Shown piece after piece: positions 6,128 to 11,751 of a DNA stretch of 13,595 nt. Under the pieces are notes generated by a model. That model worked only from the letters and a program-made list of their open reading frames with translations, searched no databases and had not been told where the DNA came from. The stretch covers positions 51,128-64,722 of the forward strand of contig FR893270.1 of the NCBI GenBank assembly GCA_000436035.1, in the 5' to 3' direction. The stretch's first letter is position 1, and every line of letters begins with the position of its first letter. A program made the position numbers and the translations under genes. Origin of the DNA: Prevotella sp. CAG:732 (GTDB lineage Bacteria; Bacteroidota; Bacteroidia; Bacteroidales; Bacteroidaceae).

Positions 6128-6739
6128 ATGAAAGAGATTAATGTAACAGGTCAGAAGCGTACAGACCTTGGCAAAAAAGCTTCTAAGACATTGCGTAAGC
6201 AGGGTTTGATCCCATGTAACTTGTATGGTGAGAAGAAGGACGAGAACGGTGCTCCTGAGGCATTGTCTTTCGCAGTTCCTTTCTCTGAGTTGCGTAAGGT
6301 AATCTACACTCCTCATGTATATGTTATCAACCTCATCATCGACGGTGAGAGCCACACAGCTATTATGAAGGAGATTCAGTTCCACCCAACAACAGACGCT
6401 CCTTTGCACGTTGACTTCTACGAGGTGAACGACCAGAAGCCTATCACTATCGGTATCCCAGTTAAGTTGGTAGGTCTTGCACAGGGTGTTCGCGATGGTG
6501 GTCGTATGAACCTCTCTATCCGTAAGATCAACGTAACTGCTCCTTACCAGGTAATCCCTGAGCACCTCGACATCGACGTTACTGCTTTGAAGATCGGTAA
6601 GAGCATCAAGGTAGGTGACCTTTCATTCGAGGGTCTTGAGTTGGCTACAAGCAAGGCTGTTGTAGTTTGCTCTATCAAGATGACACGTAACGCTCAGCTC
6701 GCTGCACAGCAGGAGGCTGATGACGCTGCTGCTGAGTAA
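6128..6739 (+). CDS. rplY: 50S ribosomal protein L25, long form with CTC/TL5 C-terminal domain
   Basis: bL25 binds 5S rRNA in the large ribosomal subunit. The 203-residue product is the two-domain form: an N-terminal L25 domain (about 1-95) with RKQGLIPCNLYG at 23-34 and the signature IQFHPTTDAPLHVDFYEV near 83-100, then a TL5-type beta domain (about 100-190) and an alanine/acid-rich tail. Codon choice is visibly biased (GGT, CGT, TTG, GTT/GTA, AAG, CTC), as expected for an abundant ribosomal protein. It is the first gene of a plus-strand operon, with pth 46 nt downstream and the S4 protein after it, a set that works on the ribosome. The start at 6128 follows a perfect promoter and leader; there is no strong Shine-Dalgarno sequence, which is usual in Bacteroidota. 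Confidence 0.95.
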   Translation: MKEINVTGQKRTDLGKKASKTLRKQGLIPCNLYGEKKDENGAPEALSFAVPFSELRKVIYTPHVYVINLIIDGESHTAIMKEIQFHPTTDAPLHVDFYEVNDQKPITIGIPVKLVGLAQGVRDGGRMNLSIRKINVTAPYQVIPEHLDIDVTALKIGKSIKVGDLSFEGLELATSKAVVVCSIKMTRNAQLAAQQEADDAAAE

Positions 6740-6785
6740 TCTTGATTGACAACCCGTAAATTGAAACACATTTAGATTTTTCAAA

Positions 6786-7358
6786 TTGGATAAATATTTG
6801 ATTTGTGGTCTTGGCAACCCTGGCGATGAATACGCCGGAACAAGACACAACACGGGATTTATGGTATTGGACGCTTTTGCTAAAGCGTCCAATATTCATT
6901 TTGAAGATAAGCGTTATGGTTTCGTGGCTGAGACTTCCATCAAGGGACGCAAGGTTTTCTTGCTGAAGCCTACCACCTTCATGAACCTCAGCGGCAATGC
7001 CGTGAGATACTGGCTCAACCAGGAGAAGATAGACCAGAAGCGGCTGCTCGTCATCAGCGACGAACTCGCCCTGCCTCTCGGTGCCTTCCGCTTGAAGGCG
7101 AATGGAAGCAATGGTGGTCACAATGGTTTGGGACATATCCAGCAGCTCATCGGACAAGACTATGCCCGACTTCGCATGGGTATCGGCAACGACTACCCTC
7201 GTGGCGGTCAGATAGACTGGGTGCTCGGCAAGTACAGCGAGGAGGACATGAAGCAGCTTCAGCCTGCCATCGACCTGGGTGTGGAAATCATCAAAAGTTT
7301 CGTGCTCCAGGGCATCGACAACACGATGAACCAATACAACAAACTCGGAAAGAAGTAA
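6786..7358 (+). CDS. pth: Peptidyl-tRNA hydrolase, TTG start
   Basis: Pth cleaves the ester bond of peptidyl-tRNAs released early from ribosomes and recycles tRNA. The 190-residue product has the full active-site set in E. coli-like spacing: Asn11 in GLGNPG, catalytic His21 in TRHNTGF, Asn67 in TTFMNLSG, Asp92 in ISDELALPLG, and Asn113 in SNGGHNGL. The start must be TTG at 6786: the frame has an in-frame TGA at 6762-6764, no ATG lies between, and MDKYLICGLGN begins where Pth proteins normally begin. The gene follows rplY by 46 nt and precedes the S4 gene by 28 nt, so it is likely co-transcribed. Codons 27-36 contain a 13-bp perfect hairpin (6865-6894). The TTG start may keep expression below that of rplY; this is inference. 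Confidence 0.95.
   Translation: MDKYLICGLGNPGDEYAGTRHNTGFMVLDAFAKASNIHFEDKRYGFVAETSIKGRKVFLLKPTTFMNLSGNAVRYWLNQEKIDQKRLLVISDELALPLGAFRLKANGSNGGHNGLGHIQQLIGQDYARLRMGIGNDYPRGGQIDWVLGKYSEEDMKQLQPAIDLGVEIIKSFVLQGIDNTMNQYNKLGKK
6865..6894. repeat. 13-bp perfect inverted repeat inside pth
   Basis: TATTGGACGCTTT (6865-6877) is followed by loop TGCT and then the exact reverse complement (6882-6894). It lies in pth codons about 27-36. No T-run follows on either side. Confidence 0.85.
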
Positions 7359-7386
7359 TCTTTCCCTTATACCTTATATTATATAT

Positions 7387-7821
7387 ATGAAGGAAAGTGC
7401 CAGAATAGACAAGTGGCTTTGGGCAGCCCGCATCTACAAGACACGCAGCATTGCGGCGGATGCCTGCAAGAATGGTCGTGTCACCGTGGGTGGCGTTACC
7501 AGGAAGCCATCCTATATCATCAAGCGTGGCGATGTGGTGAGCGTGAAGAAGGCTCCCATCACCTATTCCTTTGAGGTACTCGACTGCATCGAGCAGCGAG
7601 TGGGAGCCAAGATGCTGTTTGGTGTCTATAAGAACGTGACCGACCCTAAGCAGTATGAACTACTGGAGATGAGTCGCATCAGCGGTTTCGTCGATAGAGC
7701 CAGGGGAACAGGTCGCCCAACGAAGAAGGAACGCCGAGCACTGGATGCCTTTGTCGATCCAGCCATGTTCGGTTTCGAGGACTTGGATGATTGGAATGAT
7801 GCAGACGAAGAGGAGGAGTAA
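7387..7821 (+). CDS. hslR: RNA-binding S4 domain protein, HslR (Hsp15)/RqcP-like
   Basis: A 144-residue protein with an S4 RNA-binding domain at about residues 5-60 (RIDKWLWAARIYKTRSIAADACKNGRVTVGG), the hallmark of the Hsp15/RqcP family (COG1188). These proteins bind the large subunit carrying peptidyl-tRNA in rescue and quality-control steps. The second half is basic (RGTGRPTKKERRALDAF) and ends with a strongly acidic tail (DDWNDADEEEE). The position after rplY and pth fits a ribosome rescue or peptidyl-tRNA role. The exact member of the family (Hsp15 or RqcP) cannot be settled by reading. The start at 7387 (ATG) is 28 nt after pth. The stop codon lies inside a long hairpin (7811-7852). Confidence 0.87.
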   Translation: MKESARIDKWLWAARIYKTRSIAADACKNGRVTVGGVTRKPSYIIKRGDVVSVKKAPITYSFEVLDCIEQRVGAKMLFGVYKNVTDPKQYELLEMSRISGFVDRARGTGRPTKKERRALDAFVDPAMFGFEDLDDWNDADEEEE

Positions 7822-7852
7822 AGCTTTCATGGTGGAAAGCCTTACTCCTCCT
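7811..7852 (+). terminator. Long hairpin overlapping the S4-gene stop codon
   Basis: AGGAGGAGTAA (7811-7821) pairs with TTACTCCTCCT (7842-7852), and GCTTTC (7823-7828) pairs with GAAAGC (7835-7840), giving 17 paired positions interrupted by one mismatch. The TAA stop at 7819-7821 is in the stem. TTATCTCTTGTG follows on the plus strand, a weak U-tract. Likely the end of the rplY operon. Confidence 0.7.
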
Positions 7853-7937
7853 TTATCTCTTGTGTTGTCATAATCATTTTCCTTTCTTTTTAACTTTCGT
7901 ACTATCTTTATCTGTACGCTTATTCAAAGAACTGCTG

Positions 7938-7968
7938 CAAAAGTACGATTTTTTCCCTTACGAAGCAA
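7938..7968 (-). promoter_or_regulatory. Candidate minus-strand promoter antisense to the end of the S4 gene
   Basis: On the minus strand TTG (7968-7966), 20 nt, TACTTTTG (7945-7938) matches the Bacteroidetes promoter pattern. No annotated minus-strand gene follows; the transcript would run through a GAAAGG-led 11-codon ORF into the 7811-7852 hairpin. Confidence 0.45.
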
Positions 7969-8057
7969 GAAATTCACGAATAATTTTAGTAAGAATATTC
8001 CAAAACGTAAGAAATAGGCATTATTTTGCCCCAAAATGTAAAATAAGTAACGAAATA

Positions 8058-8089
8058 TTTGCATTGTATTCAGATTTATTATATCTTTG
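8058..8089 (+). promoter_or_regulatory. Promoter of the first beta-barrel gene
   Basis: TTTG (8058-8061), 20 nt, TATCTTTG (8082-8089). Exact fit to the Bacteroidetes consensus. The start site would be near 8096, giving a leader of about 87 nt before the ATG at 8183. Confidence 0.78.
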
Positions 8090-8182
8090 CCATCGCTAAC
8101 ACGATGAAAGTCGGTTGCGATTCTATCTTAATTATAGATACAATTACTAACATAAGTATTAACTAATAAAAGATTAGAGATT

Positions 8183-8728
8183 ATGAAAAAGTTATTGGTA
8201 ATGGCAGCTATGGTTCTGTCTTCAGTAGGTGCTTTCGCACAGTATTCAGCAGGTGATTTCACTATCCAGCCTAAGGTCGGTTTGAACTGCACATCTGTAA
8301 CAACAGACGGTGCTGACTACAAAGCAGGTTTCGTAGGTGGTGCAGAATTGGAATATCACATTTCTCCATTGGTAGGCTTGAGCGGTGGTCTGCTCTACTC
8401 TTTCCAGGGCTTCAAGGTTTCTGAGGATCACGTTAGCGCTACTTGGAGTCCAAGCTACTTGAACATTCCTATTCTTGCGAACTTCTATGTAGCAAAAGGA
8501 TTGGCATTGAAAGCTGGTGTTCAGCCTGGCTTTATGGTAGGAAAGGACGACGCTAACTCTGACGTAGTCAAGACTTTCGACTTCTCTGTTCCAGTAGGTA
8601 TCTCATACGAATACATGAACTTCTGCTTGGATGCTCGTTACAACATCGGTTGCACCAAGGTATTCGATGGTGCAGATGGCAACAACTCAGTATTCCAGCT
8701 TACTCTCGGTTACAAGTTTAAGCTCTAA
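8183..8728 (+). CDS. Small outer-membrane beta-barrel protein (porin-family, OMP_b-brl-like), copy 1
   Basis: A 181-residue exported protein with a typical signal peptide (MKKLLVMAAMVLSSVGAFAQ, predicted cleavage after AFA). The mature part is a run of amphipathic strands with the pattern of 8-stranded small barrels of the Bacteroidota PF13568-like family: FTIQPKVGLN, GFVGGAELEYH, GLSGGLLYSFQGF, YLNIPILANFYV, GLALKAGVQPGF, FDFSVPVGISYEY, LDARYNIG and the closing strand FQLTLGYKFKL ending in a hydrophobic residue. Ligand or role is unknown. It is about half identical to the next gene and was evidently duplicated in tandem. Codon use (TTG, GGT, CGT, GTA) resembles rplY, suggesting high expression. 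It has its own strong promoter and terminator. Confidence 0.88.
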   Translation: MKKLLVMAAMVLSSVGAFAQYSAGDFTIQPKVGLNCTSVTTDGADYKAGFVGGAELEYHISPLVGLSGGLLYSFQGFKVSEDHVSATWSPSYLNIPILANFYVAKGLALKAGVQPGFMVGKDDANSDVVKTFDFSVPVGISYEYMNFCLDARYNIGCTKVFDGADGNNSVFQLTLGYKFKL

Positions 8729-8755
8729 AAATCTAGCAAACAAAAATCTTAAAAG

Positions 8756-8785
8756 CCCATAGGTTCTCAAAAGAGTGCCTATGGG
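8756..8785 (+). terminator. Terminator after the first beta-barrel gene
   Basis: CCCATAGG (8756-8763) pairs with CCTATGGG (8778-8785); the loop contains a further CTC/GAG pair around AAAA. TTCTCTTTATC follows on the plus strand. On the minus strand GGGCTTTTAAG follows, so it may work both ways. It may be leaky, because no promoter is visible before the second copy. Confidence 0.72.
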
Positions 8786-8823
8786 TTCTCTTTATCATAT
8801 TATTCACACTAAAAAGCAGTTTT

Positions 8824-9450
8824 ATGAAAAGACTATTCCTTTCAGCCGCCATGGCTGTATTTTCACTCTGCACATTTGCACAAAGTGCCGTTGGTTCTGT
8901 CACATTACAACCTAAGGTAGGTCTGAATATCGCCAGCCTCACCGACGAAGACGATGCCTCTTCAAGAATCGGTTTCACAGGTGGAGCTGAATTAGGCTAC
9001 CAAGCCACCAAAAAGTTTGCCATCACCGGCGCCTTGATGTACTCTATGCAAGGTGCCAAGAGCGACTTTGACGAATACAATGGAACCCTCAAACTCGACT
9101 ACATCAACATTCCTATCCTCGCCAACGTCTATGTTGTCAAGGGTTTGGCACTGAAAGCCGGTATCCAACCAGGTTTCTGTATCAACAAGAAAGTGAGCGT
9201 TGGCGGTGTCAGCGTTGACATTGATGAAGCCTTTAAGCAGGCTGACACCAACTATAAAATCAACACATTTGACTTCTCCATTCCTATCGGCTTGTCATAC
9301 GAATATAATGGACTCGTCATTGATGCTCGCTACAACCTCGGTGTGACCAAGGTCGCTAGCGGCTACGTTGAGAACGAAGGCATCAAGATGAGATCAGACG
9401 ACAGACACTCCGTCTTCCAGATTACCTTAGGCTATAAGTTCCAATTATAA
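8824..9450 (+). CDS. Small outer-membrane beta-barrel protein, copy 2 (paralogue)
   Basis: A 208-residue paralogue of the preceding gene, with a signal peptide MKRLFLSAAMAVFSLCTFAQ and the same strand order: VTLQPKVGLN, GFTGGAELGYQ, GALMYSMQG, YINIPILANVYV, GLALKAGIQPGF, FDFSIPIGLSYEY, IDARYNLGVTKV and FQITLGYKFQL. It is 27 residues longer. Most of the extra length is in the loop after IQPGF (residues about 121-143, containing VSVGGVSVDIDEAF), with a further insertion before the last strand (VENEGIKMRSDDRH). Codon use differs from copy 1 (more CTC, ATC, ACC, GCC), so expression level or age of divergence may differ. The gap to copy 1 is 95 nt and shows a terminator but no clear TAnnTTTG box; expression may rely on read-through. 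Function is unknown. Confidence 0.87.
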   Translation: MKRLFLSAAMAVFSLCTFAQSAVGSVTLQPKVGLNIASLTDEDDASSRIGFTGGAELGYQATKKFAITGALMYSMQGAKSDFDEYNGTLKLDYINIPILANVYVVKGLALKAGIQPGFCINKKVSVGGVSVDIDEAFKQADTNYKINTFDFSIPIGLSYEYNGLVIDARYNLGVTKVASGYVENEGIKMRSDDRHSVFQITLGYKFQL

Positions 9451-9476
9451 GAGCCATCTGATAGTAAGCAAGGAAT

Positions 9477-9533
9477 CTTGCTCTACAAAAAATATATAGA
9501 AAAGACCTTGCTTTGCAAAAGCATATAGAAAAT
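9477..9533. repeat. Imperfect direct repeat of about 27-30 nt downstream of beta-barrel copy 2
   Basis: CTTGCTCTACAAAA...ATATAGAAAA from 9477 recurs 30 nt later as CTTGCTTTGCAAAA...ATATAGAAAA from 9507, with a few changes. The first unit is also the right arm of a 6-bp hairpin (AGCAAG 9467-9472 with CTTGCT 9477-9482), and the second contains TGCTTT/AAAGCA around GCA. Confidence 0.65.
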
Positions 9534-9571
9534 CCCCAGCAGTTTACCTTTCCGTAAAACTATTGGGGATT
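9531..9571. terminator. Terminator between beta-barrel copy 2 and the DUF308 gene (probably bidirectional)
   Basis: AATCCCCA (9531-9538) pairs with TGGGGATT (9564-9571), with an inner AGTTTAC/GTAAAACT stem having one bulge. CTTTTATACTC follows on the plus strand and TTCTATATG on the minus strand. It ends the plus-strand barrel gene and lies in position to stop the convergent DUF308 transcript. Confidence 0.75.
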
Positions 9572-9647
9572 CTTTTATACTCTCATACAGAGATGATCAT
9601 TCTCTTTTCATACCAAGATGAGTATTCTTTTTTTCTTATCGAGACCA

Positions 9648-10310
9648 TCATTCTTTTTTCTCTTCTTCCTCCTTGATTTCCTCGATATACGAGCCATTCT
9701 CTGTCGTTCCAGCAGCCGAAGAAACTTCCTCTGCCTTCGCCCACTTTCTCTTATTATTGGCAAGCTTGAAGGCATTGATGCACTCCACCACTCCATAGAT
9801 GAGCATTGTCCAACCGATGATAAAGAGTGGTGCTGAAGCGATGGCTGACGGCTTGATGATGGCAAGCAAACCCACCAAGAGGATGATGGAAGGGAATATC
9901 CAATAGACGAAACCTACCCCACCCATTTTGCGAGCCGTGGCGAGATTGGTAAACTGCGTCAACGCTCCCATGATGAGAATCACCGAAAGGATAAACATCA
10001 AACTGTTGATGAACGTGTTGGGCATCAGCGCCAAAATCAAACCGAGTATCAAACTACCGATTCCCACGATAGGAAAGCTAGGCACCAAACCGGAAATCTG
10101 CTTGCCATTGGCATCATAGACGATACCCACCTTGCTGGCATTTCGCTTGGCACTGAAGTAAGTGGCAATGGAAATGATACCAGAAAGGAAGAACAGCACA
10201 CCGATAGCGATGGTAATCCACGTCACCGTCTGCTCACGATACTGGATGAGAAGTGCTCCCACGATGATGGCGCAGAGAGCACGGAAAAATGAACTATGTA
10301 CTACTTTCAT
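9648..10310 (-). CDS. DUF308 (HdeD-like) membrane protein
   Basis: A 220-residue inner-membrane protein with about six membrane helices arranged as three hairpin pairs: residues 8-22 and 29-51, 80-96 and 102-120, 131-150 and 159-178. This organisation and the IIVGALLI / LSGIISI / LIYGVVECI type helices fit DUF308, which includes E. coli HdeD, an acid-resistance membrane protein. The C-terminal about 40 residues are highly charged and presumably cytoplasmic, ending EEIKEEEEKKE. It is divergent from a histidine phosphatase, and the two promoters overlap. The function in Bacteroidota is not known, and acid resistance should not be assumed. The start at 10310 places a hydrophobic helix early, with few preceding charges. 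Confidence 0.8.
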   Translation of the reverse strand: MKVVHSSFFRALCAIIVGALLIQYREQTVTWITIAIGVLFFLSGIISIATYFSAKRNASKVGIVYDANGKQISGLVPSFPIVGIGSLILGLILALMPNTFINSLMFILSVILIMGALTQFTNLATARKMGGVGFVYWIFPSIILLVGLLAIIKPSAIASAPLFIIGWTMLIYGVVECINAFKLANNKRKWAKAEEVSSAAGTTENGSYIEEIKEEEEKKE

Positions 10311-10358
10311 ATTTCTCTTTTTTACTTGATTAATCTACATAAGTCATAAAATACCCCA

Positions 10359-10389
10359 CAAAAGTACAAACTATCTTTGATAACTCCAA
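10359..10389 (-). promoter_or_regulatory. DUF308 gene promoter
   Basis: On the minus strand TTG (10389-10387), 20 nt, TACTTTTG (10366-10359). The -33 element lies inside the spacer of the opposing plus-strand promoter. The predicted start near 10352 leaves a leader of about 40 nt. Confidence 0.72.
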
Positions 10390-10406
10390 CTTTTTTCGTA
10401 CTTTTG
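10376..10406 (+). promoter_or_regulatory. Histidine phosphatase promoter
   Basis: TTTG (10376-10379), 19 nt, TACTTTTG (10399-10406). The start site would be near 10413, giving a very short leader of about 13 nt before the ATG at 10426. It interleaves with the minus-strand promoter; the two -7 boxes lie in an 11-bp inverted repeat (10357-10367 and 10398-10408). Confidence 0.72.
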
Positions 10407-10425
10407 TGAACAAAAACTGAAGATT

Positions 10426-10938
10426 ATGACAAAATTATATCTTGTAAGGCATGGCGAGACGGTGGATAACGCTGCCCACATCATGCAGGGACAGACTCCT
10501 GGAGAGCTAAATGAGGCAGGCATCGCCCAAGCCGAGGAAGTGGCTAAGAAAATGACAAACGACCACATTGACGTCTTCGTCTCCAGCGACTTACATCGCA
10601 GCATACAGACTTGCGAAATCATCGCCAAACCTCATCATCAAGCGGTAGTCACTACCCCTCTGATTCGTGAACGAGACTGGGGAAGTTTCACGGGCAAGTT
10701 CATCCCTAGCCTTCCCAAAGACCCGAAGGATTGGCCTGACGACATCGAAACTTTGGAGAAGATGAAGTCGAGGGCACAGAACTTCCTCACTTGGCTCAAG
10801 GTAGCCTATCCCGATAAAACCATCCTAGCCGTAGGACACGGCATCATCAACAAAGCCATCCAAAGCGTCTATTTCAAGCGACCGATGAACGAAATCAAGA
10901 AGATGGGGAACGCCGAGGTAAGAGTGCTTATTCTGTAA
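10426..10938 (+). CDS. Histidine phosphatase family protein (phosphoglycerate mutase-like)
   Basis: A 170-residue cytoplasmic protein of the histidine phosphatase (PGM-like) superfamily. The RHG motif LVRHGET is at residues 6-12, with the phosphorylated His9. The other active-site residues are present: Arg58 in SSDLHRSIQT, Glu82 in IRERDWGSFTG, and His138 in LAVGHG. The domain is shorter than cofactor-dependent PGM (about 250 residues) and resembles small broad-specificity phosphatases of the CobC/PhoE/GpmB type. The substrate cannot be told; no cobalamin or glycolysis genes are near. It has its own promoter, stands alone, and ends at a strong terminator shared with the convergent udk. The start at 10426 is well supported by the RHG position. 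Confidence 0.92.
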   Translation: MTKLYLVRHGETVDNAAHIMQGQTPGELNEAGIAQAEEVAKKMTNDHIDVFVSSDLHRSIQTCEIIAKPHHQAVVTTPLIRERDWGSFTGKFIPSLPKDPKDWPDDIETLEKMKSRAQNFLTWLKVAYPDKTILAVGHGIINKAIQSVYFKRPMNEIKKMGNAEVRVLIL

Positions 10939-10995
10939 GTGAAGAATGTCACCCTCACAACTGATAATTAATTTTACAAGAAATCGTATAGATAC

Positions 10996-11041
10996 AAAAA
11001 TCCATCGCCTAGAAGCAAAAGCTCTAAGGCGAGGGATTTTT
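10996..11041. terminator. Bidirectional terminator between the histidine phosphatase gene and udk
   Basis: AAAAATCCATCGCCT (10996-11010) pairs with AGGCGAGGGATTTTT (11027-11041) with one A/G mismatch, and GAAGC/GCTC inside extends the stem around AAAA. On the plus strand the stem ends in GGGATTTTTCTT; on the minus strand it ends in TTTTTGTATC. It serves both convergent genes; its edge abuts the udk stop (11043). Confidence 0.88.
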
Positions 11042-11042
11042 C

Positions 11043-11678
11043 TTATTCATCAAGTCCTTCCACAAGTCCTGTCACATAACTGCACAAGATGGAAATTCCT
11101 TTTACATTTTCTCCTCCTTGAGGGATGATGATGTCGGCATATCTCTTGGTAGGTTCGATGAACTGCTCATGCATTGGCTTGAGCACCTTCAAGTATCTAT
11201 CCACGACCATCGAAACAGTACGACCACGGTCGATAGTATCACGCTGGATGTTGCGAATGAGGCGCTCGTCAGGGTCGGTATCGACAAAGACCTTCAAGTC
11301 CATCAAGTCACGTAACTTCTTATTGAGCAACGTCATGATACCCTCGATGATGATAACAGGCTTGGGTTCCACATGGATGGTTTCCTTCTCACGATTGCAC
11401 TTCAAGTAGCTATAAGTAGGCTGCTCGATGGCAATGCCGTTGCGAAGGTCTGCCAACTGCTTGTGCAAGAGCTTCCAATCGAAAGCATCAGGATGGTCGA
11501 AGTTAATGGCATGGCGTTCCTCTTCCGTCATGTGGCTCGTATCATTGTAATAGGAATCCAATGGCACAACAGCCACATAGTGAGGCGGCAAAGCCTCCAC
11601 GATCTTCTTTACCACGGTAGTCTTGCCAGAGCCAGTACCACCAGCGATTCCAATGATTGTAATTTTATCTTTGTCCAT
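11043..11678 (-). CDS. udk: Uridine kinase
   Basis: Udk phosphorylates uridine and cytidine to UMP and CMP with ATP or GTP in pyrimidine salvage. The 211-residue length matches E. coli Udk (213). Walker A is GGTGSGKT at 13-20. The substrate-site acid is in VPLDSYYND (39-46), followed by the family motif NFDHPDAFD (59-67), PTYSYLKCNR (87-96), and IIIEGIM (109-115), which is the Walker B region. The lid contains RNIQRDTIDRGR (142-153). It is the last gene of the minus-strand group EEP-UDG-udk, 73 nt after the glycosylase gene. No good promoter box is visible in that gap, so co-transcription is likely. Assignment is secure. Confidence 0.96.
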   Translation of the reverse strand: MDKDKITIIGIAGGTGSGKTTVVKKIVEALPPHYVAVVPLDSYYNDTSHMTEEERHAINFDHPDAFDWKLLHKQLADLRNGIAIEQPTYSYLKCNREKETIHVEPKPVIIIEGIMTLLNKKLRDLMDLKVFVDTDPDERLIRNIQRDTIDRGRTVSMVVDRYLKVLKPMHEQFIEPTKRYADIIIPQGGENVKGISILCSYVTGLVEGLDE

Positions 11679-11751
11679 GATATTCTATTTTGCTATTCTT
11701 TCTATTGTTCTTTCTTAATAACAAATATGTACATGCATACCTTATTATATA

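Larger units (their letters stand above)
7822..8182. other. Intergenic region between the rplY operon and the outer-membrane genes
   Basis: This 361-nt AT-rich stretch holds the end of the operon hairpin, a complete minus-strand promoter match (7938-7968) reading back toward the S4 gene with an 11-codon ORF (7842-7877, minus), and the plus-strand promoter of the first beta-barrel gene (8058-8089) with its leader of about 85 nt. An 80-codon plus-strand open frame from 7860 has no recognisable features and unusual composition, and I do not consider it a gene. Nothing else stands out between 7970 and 8057. Confidence 0.6.

Noticed and set aside
5993..6565. A 190-codon minus-strand frame opposite rplY
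   Set aside because: It covers the rplY promoter and coding region and encodes no recognisable motif.
6675..7334. A 219-codon minus-strand frame opposite pth
   Set aside because: Pth on the other strand has every active-site residue; the antisense frame has no features and arises from codon bias.
7860..8099. An 80-codon plus-strand frame after the S4 gene
   Set aside because: Phe/Leu/Tyr-rich composition, no ribosome site, and it runs through the promoter of the beta-barrel gene.
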